Part shown: in pieces, positions 48,988 through 58,015 of the stretch
How positions within the stretch are numbered: position 1 is the stretch's first letter
How the letters are laid out: each line of letters opens with the position of its first letter
Origin: Candidatus Nitrosotenuis aquarius
GTDB lineage: Archaea > Thermoproteota > Nitrososphaeria > Nitrososphaerales > Nitrosopumilaceae
DNA length: 64,000 nt
NCBI RefSeq assembly: GCF_002787055.1
Contig: NZ_CP024808.1
Location: forward strand, 1,266,328 to 1,330,327
Reading direction: 5' to 3'
Notes under the pieces: generated by a model
What the model saw: the letters and a program-made list of their open reading frames with translations, nothing else
Told to the model about the DNA's origin: nothing
Databases searched by the model: none
Made by a program: the position numbers and the translations under genes

Positions 48988-49380
48988 ATGTCTTCTGATG
49001 AAATCGAAATCCCAAAAGAGATTCGACCATTCATGCTAGAGCAGGCCCAAGAAACAAAGCTTGGCCACAAAAACGGCGCACAAAGGCAATTCCGATACAA
49101 AAACCTGCACATTCGCGAATACAAAGACAAGTACCTAGTCCACATGGACAGGGTCAACCCACATGACGATCCACTAGGACATCTAGTCTATGACGCTCAA
49201 GAAGTCCTGGTGGGCCTGGCAAGCGGGGCAATTGGCGGTGCCAAAATAGCATCACACATTTACAAAAAATCTGGCAAGACAAAAAAAGACAAACAGATTG
49301 CAGCTGCCGCAGGAATTGTATCATCTATAGCAATTGGCTATGTTGGCTACAAGCTAGCAAAAAAGGCTAAAGGCCAGTGA
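48988..49380 (+). CDS. Hypothetical protein with two C-terminal membrane helices
   Basis: 130 residues. The N-terminal soluble part (1-70) has GHKNGAQRQFRYKNLHIREY and HMDRVNPHDDPLGHLVYDAQ. The C-terminal 45 residues hold two small-residue-rich hydrophobic stretches (VLVGLASGAIGGAKIAS and IAAAAGIVSSIAIGYVGYKL). No family recognised. It precedes the UbiB-like kinase by 4 bp, probably co-transcribed. Confidence 0.65.
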   Translation: MSSDEIEIPKEIRPFMLEQAQETKLGHKNGAQRQFRYKNLHIREYKDKYLVHMDRVNPHDDPLGHLVYDAQEVLVGLASGAIGGAKIASHIYKKSGKTKKDKQIAAAAGIVSSIAIGYVGYKLAKKAKGQ

Positions 49381-49384
49381 TGTT

Positions 49385-50932
49385 ATGAGCACAGCTCGAA
49401 CCATCCATGTTTTGATAAAGCTAGTCCCACTAATTCTGGCATTAAGAAAGGACAGAAAAGCCTGGGTCCGCTCTGAGGGAAAAAATCTGGATCTGGCAAG
49501 ATTTCAAAAAAACGCAAGCAAGGTCCTCAATACTTTTGTCTCATTAGGTCCTGTCTACATCAAGCTGGGCCAGTGGCTTTCATCACGAGCTGATATCTTG
49601 CCGCAACCATATTTAGAAGAGCTCTCAAAGCTGCAAGACGACGTTCCGGCAGAATCCTTTGAGAAAATAAAGCCAATCATAGAGCAAGACTTAGGATCTT
49701 TGGACAAGTTTTCCACAATAAACACAAAGGCAGTCTCTGGCGCATCGCTTGGCCAAGTGTATCTGGCAAAAATAAAAGACCAAGACGTCATTGTCAAAGT
49801 AAAGCGACCGGGAATTGAAAAAATCATAACACAAGACATCCGTGTCCTAAAAAAAGTCCTGCCAATTGCAATGCAATTTGTCGATCCTAATCTGAGATTT
49901 TCCGCGCAATCAATGCTGTCGCAGTTCATAGAAACCATACATGAAGAGTTAGACTATACTATAGAATCAAAGAACCTCAAGACAATCAAGAAAAATCTAG
50001 CTCGACACGACAATGTGCGGATTCCCGAGGTGTATGACGATTATTCAACAAAAAACATCCTTACCATGGAATACATTCCTGGAATAAAAATAACAAACAT
50101 TGAAGATCTGGACAAGGCCGGAATCGACAGGCAAAAAATAGTCATCGATGTCCACAAGGTCTTCTTTACAATGTTGCTTCGTGATTCAATATTTCATGCA
50201 GACCCGCACCCAGGCAATATCTCAATAGCAAATGATGGCTCTCTGATTTTGTATGATTTTGGTATGGTTGGCAAAATCGACAATGAAACCAGAATGAGAA
50301 TTGTGCGATTGTACCTAGCACTGGTAGAAAAAGACCCACCACGAACAGTAAACGCCATGTCGGAGCTAGGAATGCTGACGCCTGACTTCAACCGCAGTGT
50401 CATAGAGCAGGGAATTGACATGTCAATTAGGACAATGTACGGCAAAAAGCCAGACGAAATGGAGGTAAAGGCCTTGATGGAGCTGGCAAACAAAACTATG
50501 TCAAAATTTCCATTCATGCTGCCAAAGAATCTGGCACTGTATCTTCGAATGAGCTCTATCATAGAAGGAATCTACAAAACCCACAAGGTTGACTTTAAGT
50601 TCGTCAAAGTCCTAAAGAACATTCTAGAAGAAGAACAGCTAATCAAGGATGCATATATCGAGGAAATCAAGCATTCCTTTACTCGATTTGCAAAATCCCT
50701 TGATGCAACCATATCTATTGCGCCAGAGCTAAAAAAATTCCTAGAAGAAAATAGGACACTGCAATTAAACAAAAAACCAAAGCGGGACACTCTGCTTGCA
50801 GGAAGTATCTTGTCTTCGGCTGTATTCATTGGCTCTGCCGTTTTGTATGCACAAAATGCTACGGCCGCTACTGCCGGCATGGTTGGCACATTTGTAATAA
50901 TGGGAATCTTTGCTGTATTTAGGAAAAAATAA
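49385..50932 (+). CDS. ABC1/ADCK/UbiB-family kinase-like protein
   Basis: 515 residues. The family motif KLGQWLSSRADILPQPYLEE (KxGQ) is at about 60-80, SGASLGQVYLAKI is the nucleotide loop (usually AAASIAQV), IVKVKRPG carries the Lys, and FHADPHPGN and LYDFGMVGKI give the catalytic and metal sites. Two C-terminal hydrophobic helices (about 465-512) anchor it in the membrane. Family members support quinone synthesis or lipid transport. The Gly-rich A-loop change from AAAS is notable. An Hsp20 gene is adjacent, convergent. Confidence 0.9.
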   Translation: MSTARTIHVLIKLVPLILALRKDRKAWVRSEGKNLDLARFQKNASKVLNTFVSLGPVYIKLGQWLSSRADILPQPYLEELSKLQDDVPAESFEKIKPIIEQDLGSLDKFSTINTKAVSGASLGQVYLAKIKDQDVIVKVKRPGIEKIITQDIRVLKKVLPIAMQFVDPNLRFSAQSMLSQFIETIHEELDYTIESKNLKTIKKNLARHDNVRIPEVYDDYSTKNILTMEYIPGIKITNIEDLDKAGIDRQKIVIDVHKVFFTMLLRDSIFHADPHPGNISIANDGSLILYDFGMVGKIDNETRMRIVRLYLALVEKDPPRTVNAMSELGMLTPDFNRSVIEQGIDMSIRTMYGKKPDEMEVKALMELANKTMSKFPFMLPKNLALYLRMSSIIEGIYKTHKVDFKFVKVLKNILEEEQLIKDAYIEEIKHSFTRFAKSLDATISIAPELKKFLEENRTLQLNKKPKRDTLLAGSILSSAVFIGSAVLYAQNATAATAGMVGTFVIMGIFAVFRKK

Positions 50933-51307
50933 CTATTCTATTGGAATTTCCTTTTTGGAATAGGGAATTTTTACTGTCAGTACGCCTTGTGCAAATTTTG
51001 CAGAGATGACGGCCTCTTCCTTGGTGTGGATGGGCAAGAGAATTTTTTTGTCTATTGTATTTGGGCGCTGCCTGTAGATTGCGCCTTCTACTTTGGATTC
51101 TGGCTTTTGCGCAGAAATCGATAGAACGTTTTTGTGAATTGCCAGCTTGATGTCTTTTTTCTCAAATCCTGGCAGATCAATTATCACGGTAAGTGAGTCA
51201 TTTTCCAAGATCATGTCTACTGGCGGCAGGACAAACTCGTAGAATTCGCGCGACTTGTTGCCGATTTCTTTTGTTATCTCCTTTGCCATGTTCTTGACTA
51301 GGCCCAT
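50933..51307 (-). CDS. hsp20: Small heat shock protein Hsp20, second copy
   Basis: 124 residues (or 118 from ATG 51289). The alpha-crystallin domain is LTVIIDLPGFEKKDIKLAIH and ends with VLTVKIPYSKKEIPIE. It is shorter at the N-terminus than the copy at 22468-22965, which is linked to cdc48. It holds misfolded proteins. The gene stops immediately after the convergent UbiB-like gene. A long interval (51308-51529) lies upstream. Confidence 0.85.
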   Translation of the reverse strand: MGLVKNMAKEITKEIGNKSREFYEFVLPPVDMILENDSLTVIIDLPGFEKKDIKLAIHKNVLSISAQKPESKVEGAIYRQRPNTIDKKILLPIHTKEEAVISAKFAQGVLTVKIPYSKKEIPIE

Positions 51308-51428
51308 TTGGTGTGTTTAGCGATTTTTGGTTATAAGTTTTGGTCGTGGTTTTATGGCTAGTCTAATCTCAGGAACGCCGGAATTATTCTTGACATAAAA
51401 TAAAAATCCAAAGCATCCTATAATCCCA

Positions 51429-51443
51429 AACCAGTGTCTGGTT
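51429..51443. promoter_or_regulatory. Short inverted repeat AACCAG-TGT-CTGGTT
   Basis: 6-bp perfect arms with a 3-bp spacer, 87 bp before the GTG of the iron-binding protein gene. It is a possible operator, but may also fall inside a decaying ORF on the other strand (see findings). The rest of 51308-51529 contains a TTTAAATA element near 51500 about 30 bp before GTG 51530 as the likely promoter. Confidence 0.3.
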
Positions 51444-51529
51444 CTGCCTAGTTTACAATTCCAAAAAGATACTCTAAGGTTGTGGATTGTTATTCTGAGT
51501 TTAAATAATAATGTAAAATTAGCCGACCT

Positions 51530-52747
51530 GTGAATAAGACTTTTCCCATAGTTGGCATAGCAATTGCAGCAGCTATAATCATAGGTGTTGTTGGTTTTAT
51601 GGCAATACCAAATAATTCTGATAATTCCATGGATAGTGACAGAGTCACCACTGCCGAAAAACCCATGGCATCTGATACTGTCACAGAAAAACCCACGGAA
51701 ACACTCACAGTTGACGAACCTGAATCTGAAACTGCAGAATCTATGGATGCAAAAGTCATTGATGAACCAATCGAAATTGAGACCGCAGAAGAAACCATGG
51801 CCGTCGATGTAACACCGCGACAAAACCAAGTCCTGACAATATATTCTGGCAGAGCAGAAACTCTGGTCGGACCTATTATTGCCCAATTTGAGCAAGACAC
51901 TGGCATCAAAACCCAAGTTCGATATGGAGATACAGCGGCTATGGCTCTGGCAATAATGGAAGAAGGACAAAATAGTCCAGCTGATGTATACTTTGCTCAA
52001 GATGCAGGTGCACTTGGGGCTTTAGCTAAAGAAGGACGGTTACTTGCATTATCACCATCAATTCTAGAAAAAGTAGATTCTGATTATCGCTCATCTACTG
52101 ATGAATGGGTCGGTATCTCTGGTAGAGCGCGAGTAGTTAATTATAATGTAAATCTGGTTGACCAATCCGAACTGCCAGATTCTATTTGGGGCTTCCTAGA
52201 TCCAAAATGGAAGGGAAAGATTGGCTGGGCTCCATCTAATGGTTCATTCCAGTCCTTTGTCACTGCACTTCGAGTCTTGGAAGGCGAAGACAGAGCAAAA
52301 GAATGGCTAGTCGGAATAATGGAAAATGATCCAGTTGTATTTTCAGGCAATGCCCCAATAGTCGAGGCAATTGGCCGAGGGGAAATTCATGTTGGCTTTG
52401 TAAACAACTATTATATGCACAACATCAAAGCAAAGAATCCCAGTCTTCCAGTTGCAAACCACTATACTAGCGGGGATGCAGGATCTATGATCAACATTGC
52501 AGGAGCTGGCGTAGTTGACACTACAAAGAACAAGGCACTTGCTGAAAGATTCATCCAGTATATGTTAGAGGAAAAGGCCCAGACTTACTTTGCTACAACA
52601 ACATACGAGTATCCATTGGTGGCAGGAGTTGACGTTACTGGTTCCCAAACCCCGATTACAGAAATAGTCAAACCGCAAATTGATCTTAATGACTTGGATG
52701 ATCTGCAAGGCACGCTAGAGCTCTTAAAAGTTATAAGAGCACTCTAA
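51530..52747 (+). CDS. Ferric-iron-type ABC transporter substrate-binding protein
   Basis: 405 residues starting at GTG 51530, leaderless with TTTAAATA about 30 bp upstream. Signal anchor (VGIAIAAAIIIGVVGFMAIP), then a Thr/Glu/Pro-rich linker (about 30-95) as in archaeal surface anchors, then the binding domain LTIYSGRAETLVGPIIAQFE, of the FbpA/Fut-type fold. SPADVYFAQDAGALGAL and INIAGAGVVDTTKNKALAE are family blocks. It captures Fe3+ for the permease encoded 12 bp later. Substrate by similarity; thiamine- or other metal-binding relatives exist. Confidence 0.85.
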   Translation: MNKTFPIVGIAIAAAIIIGVVGFMAIPNNSDNSMDSDRVTTAEKPMASDTVTEKPTETLTVDEPESETAESMDAKVIDEPIEIETAEETMAVDVTPRQNQVLTIYSGRAETLVGPIIAQFEQDTGIKTQVRYGDTAAMALAIMEEGQNSPADVYFAQDAGALGALAKEGRLLALSPSILEKVDSDYRSSTDEWVGISGRARVVNYNVNLVDQSELPDSIWGFLDPKWKGKIGWAPSNGSFQSFVTALRVLEGEDRAKEWLVGIMENDPVVFSGNAPIVEAIGRGEIHVGFVNNYYMHNIKAKNPSLPVANHYTSGDAGSMINIAGAGVVDTTKNKALAERFIQYMLEEKAQTYFATTTYEYPLVAGVDVTGSQTPITEIVKPQIDLNDLDDLQGTLELLKVIRAL

Positions 52748-52759
52748 TGATCCATGTAA

Positions 52760-54373
52760 TTGAATCTCTTAACATCTAATTCTAAATTATCTAATCCCCT
52801 AACACATACATCTTTTCCACTTGTTATAGCTGGAATAATCATAGCGCTCTCAATGCTTGTGCCTTTGGCATATCTTGTGGCTCGTGCATCAGATGCAGGT
52901 CCAAGAATAACGAACATTTTGATATCTTCTCGCACACTAGAGGTCTTTGCAAATAGTACCGTTCTTGTACTAGTTGTCACTGCACTTTCTGCCGTAATTG
53001 CAGTCATCGCGGCTTTTCTTACCGTCAAGACTGACCTGCCTGGAAAAAAATTCTGGTCTGTGATTTTGACTTTGCCGCTTGCCGTTCCAAGCTTTGTAGG
53101 AAGTTTTGCTCTTATTGCCACATTTGCACCTAAAGGCAGCGCACTTCAAAATCTACTTGCCCCACTTGGGATTGATGTGCTTCCACCAATCTATGGCTGG
53201 CCAGGAGTCATACTTGCACTAACGCTATTCTCATATCCATACGTGTTTCTGACTACAAGGTCTAGCTTGCGTGGAATGGATCCTGCAATAGAAGAAGTCT
53301 CACGATCCCTTGGATACAACATCCGCTCTACTTTGCGTCATGTCACACTTCCACATCTTTACCCATCTATTGCTGCTGGTTCCCTACTTGTTGCGTTTTA
53401 TGCATTGAGTGATTTTGGTACGCCAGGCCTAATGCGGTTTGACTCGTTTACACGAATGATCTATGTAGAATACCAATTGGGCTTTGATCGTAGCTCAGCC
53501 GCAGTCCTCTCATTGTTATTGGTGACACTTGTTGCTGTCATCTTGTTTTTTGAGCATCGGGTCAGAAGCAAGGCGTCATATTATAGTCTTGGGCCTGGAA
53601 CAAAGCGCCAACCAGTATTGCTCAAGCTGGGACGTTGGAAGGGAGTAGCTCTTGTCTTTTGTGGTGTAATTGCAACCTTGGCGCTCTTTATCCCGATTGG
53701 CGTTATGTTCTACTGGTTTTTCCAAGGCGTAGCAGTCGGCGAATCTTATCCAAATATGGGCATTATCACTTTTAACACTGTTTACGTAGCAGCCCTTGCC
53801 ACTTTGGTAATAGTTGCATTTGCATTACCGATGGCACTTTTGGTAGTAAGGTTTCCAAGAAAGTCAACTAGTGTACTTGAAAGGATCTCTTACATTGGGT
53901 TTGCAATGCCTGGAATAGTTGTGGCATTGTCTCTGGTGTCTTTTGGCGCAAATCACCTTCCAATGTTTTATCAATCCATGGGAATGCTAGTTTTTGCTTA
54001 CATGGTTCTCTTTATCCCATTGTCGATCGGCGCAATTCGTTCTTCATTATTGCAGATTAACCCAAGAGTAGAAGAGGCAGCAAGATCTCTTGGCTTGGGA
54101 CAAGGCAGAACACTACTGACTGTGACAATACCGATGGCAAAAACGGGGCTGCTTGCAGGAGCTGCATTGGTAATACTGACAATTATGAAAGAACTGCCCT
54201 CAACACTGCTTCTCTCTCCAATAGGGTTCAAAACGCTTGCCACACAGGTCTGGACTGGCGCCGAATCAGCATCATTTCCATATGCTGCCGCATCTGCACT
54301 TGTACTTGTGGCCATATCGGCAATTTCCGTAACTATTATACTCTCTCAGGAAAGAAATGCCTCGAGGAGATAG
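52760..54373 (+). CDS. Iron-type ABC transporter permease
   Basis: 537 residues starting at TTG 52760, the two-domain fused form with about 12 transmembrane helices. Each half has an EAA loop: VSRSLGYNIRSTLRHVTLPH and AARSLGLGQGRTLLTVTIPM contact the ATPase. The form fits FbpB/ferric permeases that fuse both membrane domains. It follows the binding protein by 12 bp and overlaps the ATPase by 17 bp. Confidence 0.92.
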   Translation: MNLLTSNSKLSNPLTHTSFPLVIAGIIIALSMLVPLAYLVARASDAGPRITNILISSRTLEVFANSTVLVLVVTALSAVIAVIAAFLTVKTDLPGKKFWSVILTLPLAVPSFVGSFALIATFAPKGSALQNLLAPLGIDVLPPIYGWPGVILALTLFSYPYVFLTTRSSLRGMDPAIEEVSRSLGYNIRSTLRHVTLPHLYPSIAAGSLLVAFYALSDFGTPGLMRFDSFTRMIYVEYQLGFDRSSAAVLSLLLVTLVAVILFFEHRVRSKASYYSLGPGTKRQPVLLKLGRWKGVALVFCGVIATLALFIPIGVMFYWFFQGVAVGESYPNMGIITFNTVYVAALATLVIVAFALPMALLVVRFPRKSTSVLERISYIGFAMPGIVVALSLVSFGANHLPMFYQSMGMLVFAYMVLFIPLSIGAIRSSLLQINPRVEEAARSLGLGQGRTLLTVTIPMAKTGLLAGAALVILTIMKELPSTLLLSPIGFKTLATQVWTGAESASFPYAAASALVLVAISAISVTIILSQERNASRR

Positions 54374-55487
54374 CTTGTCTCAGAAAACATATCGCGGCGT
54401 TTCTGGCATAAAAATAATTGGAATTTATGGAGTTGTGAAAAATCTCGGTGCGGACAAAGTCCTTGCAGTAGATGAGCTGAACCTTGAAGTTAACAAAGGC
54501 GAAATAGTAACGCTTCTTGGACCTAGCGGATGTGGCAAGACAACCACACTTAGACTTATTGCCGGATTTGAGTCACCCGATTCAGGTGAGATCCTAATTG
54601 ATGGGATCCAAGTTGCGGGAAAAAAAATATTCGTCCCGCCTGAAAAAAGAAACGTCGGCATTGTATTGCAAGAATTCGCACTATTCCCTCACCTTAATGT
54701 GAGGAAAAACATTGCGTTTGGATTACGAAATCTAAACAAGTCTGAGGCAGAAGAGCGAATCAAATCAATGATCGAGCTTACTGGACTGCAGGGACTAGAG
54801 GAGCGATATCCATATCAGCTCTCGGGAGGCCAACAACAAAGAGTAGCTCTTGCAAGGGCCTTGGCTCCGTCACCCCTAATTGTTTTGTTTGATGAACCGT
54901 TTGCAAGCATAGATCCGGATCTCAGATCAAGAATGCGAATTGAACTAAAAAAAATACTAAAAAAAGCCGGAGTAACAGCTGTTTTCGTAACTCATGATCA
55001 AGAAGAAGCATTTTTGATTGCAGACAGGATTGTGGTAATGAACAAAGGCATGATACACCAAATAGGCACTCCAATGCAGGTATATCACAATCCGCAGGAT
55101 CGCTTTGTTGCTGAATTTGTAGGGCATGCCGATTTCATATCTGGCAAGATTGCATCTACCAAAATTGTAACTGAAATTGGCGAGCTCCCACTGAAAAGTA
55201 ACACTGTAAAAGAAGGCTCTGATGTAATTGTAATGCTCAGACCAGGAGACGTTGAAATAATACCAACAAAGTCTGGAATAGGAGTCATTGAGACCATAGA
55301 ATTCAAAGGTAAAGAAACACTATACTCGATCAAACTCAAATCTGGCCAAATCATACATAGTACACAGAACTCATCTTACGTGCCTGCCGTTGGAACAGAG
55401 GTAGACGTAACTGCCAATCCGACACACCTAGTAGTATTCAGAAATGATGGGCAGTCGGCAAAGAACGAAATCCCAATTGAACTTTAG
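54357..55487 (+). CDS. Iron-type ABC transporter ATP-binding protein
   Basis: 376 residues. Walker A GPSGCGKTTTLRLIAGFESP, signature YQLSGGQQQRVALARAL, Walker B LIVLFDEPFASIDPDLRSR and the switch His in VTHDQEEAF. The C-terminal domain (about 260-376) is the TOBE-like regulatory part of FbpC/PotA ATPases. Overlaps the permease gene by 17 bp. Energises uptake of the ferric substrate. Confidence 0.93.
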   Translation: MPRGDSLSQKTYRGVSGIKIIGIYGVVKNLGADKVLAVDELNLEVNKGEIVTLLGPSGCGKTTTLRLIAGFESPDSGEILIDGIQVAGKKIFVPPEKRNVGIVLQEFALFPHLNVRKNIAFGLRNLNKSEAEERIKSMIELTGLQGLEERYPYQLSGGQQQRVALARALAPSPLIVLFDEPFASIDPDLRSRMRIELKKILKKAGVTAVFVTHDQEEAFLIADRIVVMNKGMIHQIGTPMQVYHNPQDRFVAEFVGHADFISGKIASTKIVTEIGELPLKSNTVKEGSDVIVMLRPGDVEIIPTKSGIGVIETIEFKGKETLYSIKLKSGQIIHSTQNSSYVPAVGTEVDVTANPTHLVVFRNDGQSAKNEIPIEL

Positions 55488-55512
55488 GGTTGCATTATAT
55501 TTGATGTAATTC

Positions 55513-55554
55513 TAGAATGATAAAACAGCAAAATATAATCATAAAATCATTCTA
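55513..55554. promoter_or_regulatory. Inverted repeat TAGAATGAT...ATCATTCTA around a TATA box
   Basis: 9-bp perfect arms at 55513-55521 and 55546-55554; the spacer holds AAATATAATC (55531-55540), a TATA box for the gene at 55583. The geometry suits a repressor blocking initiation. TTCTAGA-type words recur at 56614-56662 in the next interval. A metal-sensing regulator such as DtxR is possible given the iron operon, but unproved. Confidence 0.5.
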
Positions 55555-55582
55555 ATATCAACTTCAGATCCAGTCAAAACTG

Positions 55583-56545
55583 TTGTACAAAAAATTACTA
55601 ATGACACTATTTGTGTTGCTTGCAGGAACAATATACATCACATCTGCAGAAGCAGCCACACCAAAAGAAACCTTTGGCAAAAACCTTGTCTATGGAGCAG
55701 ATTCTGAAAACACAAATCTTGGCCACAGATGGGCCATGTTAAACACAGCTCTGACTGAAACAGCAAACACAAACTATTACTGGGCGCAAAGAAACCTCGG
55801 GGATGCTCACCAAATCTATAATGATTATTTCAAGGAGGCTGCATTAGAAGTTGATCCGGAATCAGATCAAATCATAGAAGACAAACTTTACTATAATGCT
55901 GAATACATAAAAACAAGACAACTCACAGAAGTGGGACTTAATCGACAGATAATAGACAACACTATTAACAAAATTGTCTACATGAAACTAGAAAAAGCAC
56001 TAGATGAAGGAGATGCTGATTCATTTCTATATTGGTATCCAGTGATGGAAACCAAGTTTGGCATCTCAAAGAATACTGCCCTGATGACAAATCAGGCAAT
56101 AGCAGAAATCAAGGAAAGCCCAGACAAGATTCATTATTATAAAAATACAATAAAATCAGAGCTACTAACAATTTTCAAAAACAAAATCGTAGCAGAAGTA
56201 AGAAAGGCCGTTACAGCAGCTGACCAAGGAAAGACAAACGATGCTATCACCGCTACACATGTAGCGTATTACCAATACAGATCTGTACACCCAGATTTGG
56301 CAAGCAAGATAGGTCAAGATAATGCAGAAAAAATTGAATCTAACATAAAATTAGCCATGGATACTGCAAGATCTGGCGTTCCAAACACTACCATGAAAGC
56401 ACAACTATCAAAAATCCTCAAAACAGTAGAGCCAGTCTCTGCAGAATTTCTTTTCAAAAACGATAACTGGAGAGATTGGTGGCATCAAAGCAGCATCAAA
56501 ACAGAAGAACCAACAAGGTTCAGCAATTACGTAGGAAAATACTGA
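55583..56545 (+). CDS. Secreted helical protein next to the iron operon
   Basis: 320 residues starting at TTG 55583. Signal peptide YKKLLMTLFVLLAGTIYITS, then AEAATPKE. The mature chain is all helical with repeated pairs of helices, including NTALTETANTNYYWAQRNLG and ITATHVAYYQYRSVHPDLAS. The helical pattern is reminiscent of the extracellular domain of FTR1-type iron permeases, but I cannot confirm that. It sits 95 bp after the ABC ATPase gene with its own promoter and inverted repeat. Function inferred to relate to metal uptake. Confidence 0.6.
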   Translation: MYKKLLMTLFVLLAGTIYITSAEAATPKETFGKNLVYGADSENTNLGHRWAMLNTALTETANTNYYWAQRNLGDAHQIYNDYFKEAALEVDPESDQIIEDKLYYNAEYIKTRQLTEVGLNRQIIDNTINKIVYMKLEKALDEGDADSFLYWYPVMETKFGISKNTALMTNQAIAEIKESPDKIHYYKNTIKSELLTIFKNKIVAEVRKAVTAADQGKTNDAITATHVAYYQYRSVHPDLASKIGQDNAEKIESNIKLAMDTARSGVPNTTMKAQLSKILKTVEPVSAEFLFKNDNWRDWWHQSSIKTEEPTRFSNYVGKY

Positions 56546-56612
56546 ATCAGTCATATAGCTAGCTTCCATTAAGCCGAAATAGATAATGTAAAGATAGGCA
56601 AGTGTGCATCTA

Positions 56613-56662
56613 TTCTAGATGAAATTCTATTAAATCGAATTATGCCAGATTTATTCTAGCAA
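56613..56662. promoter_or_regulatory. AT-rich interval with repeated TTCTAGA/TTCTAGC words
   Basis: TATTCTAGATGAAATTCTAT at about 56611 and TTTATTCTAGCAATG at about 56651 share the ATTCTAG core with the repeat upstream of 55583. I see no RNA gene or ORF in the 192-bp interval. A TTTATTAT element near 56708 lies about 28 bp before ATG 56738. Confidence 0.3.
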
Positions 56663-56737
56663 TGTAGAACATTTCCTTGTAATACTTTGTTGAATTCTTT
56701 GGACGGTTTATTATTCAACTGAGAAGTTTGTGATATA

Positions 56738-57367
56738 ATGAACAGCAAATTAACTGCAACAACTGCAATTTTGGCACTTGCAATAGCTTCAGTCACACTA
56801 GTGTTTGGACTATCACAGGCAGACAAAATTACCGCAGCTGATGCACCAAAAGGAAATGCAATGTATCCGTTTGCAGAAGATGTCTACCCAACAGCCACAT
56901 TTGAGTTCAGGGATGCAATAGTAACTTATGACTTCCAGACGTTTGATACAACAAACAACCTATTCACTGCTTCGGCAGCAGGTTCGAACTTTCTCACTGC
57001 AAAACAAGTTGCTCCAGAGTTTGTCCTCCAAAAAGTAGTTGGTGAAACTCCACATCTACATGAAGCAGTTGACCAGTCATTTGAATGGGGAGGAAGAAAC
57101 GCTCTACAGGACTACCAATACAAGGAATTTGATGTCACCATAGACATGGTACAAAAAGGCCAAATTCTCAGAACCTTTGAATACTCTGACTGTGGAGTCA
57201 CAAACTACAAAATATCTTCACAATTTGACAAAGCAGAGAGCTTTACTGGAAGAGATGCATTTGCAATTCTTGAACAGTACACATTTGTCTGTGCGGGATA
57301 CCAAATGGCAAATCCTGTGTATGATGCAATGATGAAAGAACAACAAAACAGAAAACCATACCAGTAA
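56738..57367 (+). CDS. Secreted protein, unknown, single copy
   Basis: 209 residues from ATG 56738. Signal peptide (LTATTAILALAIASVTLVFG); AADAPKGN marks the processed end. The mature domain is beta-rich with two Cys (DCGVTNYK and FVCAGYQ) likely forming a disulfide outside the cell, and HLHEA near residue 108. No family recognised. Its similar promoter context suggests co-regulation with the preceding gene. Confidence 0.65.
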   Translation: MNSKLTATTAILALAIASVTLVFGLSQADKITAADAPKGNAMYPFAEDVYPTATFEFRDAIVTYDFQTFDTTNNLFTASAAGSNFLTAKQVAPEFVLQKVVGETPHLHEAVDQSFEWGGRNALQDYQYKEFDVTIDMVQKGQILRTFEYSDCGVTNYKISSQFDKAESFTGRDAFAILEQYTFVCAGYQMANPVYDAMMKEQQNRKPYQ

Positions 57368-57430
57368 AACCTGGTCTTTTCTTTATTTTTATGATAGATT
57401 TTTAATTACTGTGACAAATCCCAATACGTT

Positions 57431-58015
57431 ATGATTATTGTAATTGAGGGAAGCGATCAGGCTGGAAAAAAAACCCAGACGGCACTCTTGGCCCAAGCCC
57501 TCAAAAAAAGTAAAATCAAGACAAAGACCTTTAGCTTTCCAGATTATACCACACCACTAGGAAAAGAAATCAACAGATTTCTGCACGGAAAAAGAAAATT
57601 CCCGTCCCAGGTAATCCATTGTCTTTTGGCTGCAAACAGATGGGAAAAGCTAGACCAAATCAAGTCCGCCCAAGCCCAAAACTCGGTTCTTATCATGAAT
57701 AGGTACTACCAGTCAAACCTAGTATATGGTGTGGCAAACGGCATGTCGCTGTCTTGGCTTGAAGGCCTCGACGAAGGACTGCCAAAGGCAGACCTAGTCA
57801 TAGTACTAGACGTGTCGCAAAAAGAATCATTTTCTCGCAAGAAAGCAAATCGCGACAAGTTTGAAAAAAACGCCCAGTTTCTCAAGACTATCTCAGCCAC
57901 ATATCGAAAACTGGCAAAAAAATACCACTGGAGCATAGTTAATGCCTCACAATCAAAGGATCAAGTCCATGCAGACATCATGAAAATACTATCAAAAAAG
58001 CTAGCAAAACTATGA
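57431..58015 (+). CDS. tmk: Thymidylate kinase
   Basis: 194 residues. The P-loop is IEGSDQAGKKTQTALLAQAL and the LID region (SRKKANRDKFEK) follows at about 135. MNRYYQSNLVYGVANGM has NRY where DRY is typical. It phosphorylates dTMP to dTDP for DNA synthesis. Its stop overlaps the HD gene as ATGA. First gene of a nucleotide-metabolism run with an HD hydrolase and UMP kinase. ATG 57431 is well placed. Confidence 0.9.
   Translation: MIIVIEGSDQAGKKTQTALLAQALKKSKIKTKTFSFPDYTTPLGKEINRFLHGKRKFPSQVIHCLLAANRWEKLDQIKSAQAQNSVLIMNRYYQSNLVYGVANGMSLSWLEGLDEGLPKADLVIVLDVSQKESFSRKKANRDKFEKNAQFLKTISATYRKLAKKYHWSIVNASQSKDQVHADIMKILSKKLAKL

Noticed and set aside
51317-52000. Long minus-strand ORF of 227 codons antisense to the iron-binding protein gene
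   Set aside because: Most of it is a shadow of a well-supported gene on the plus strand, rich in Cys, Phe and Ser with no recognisable motif; only its last 55 codons look coding and are discussed as a finding.
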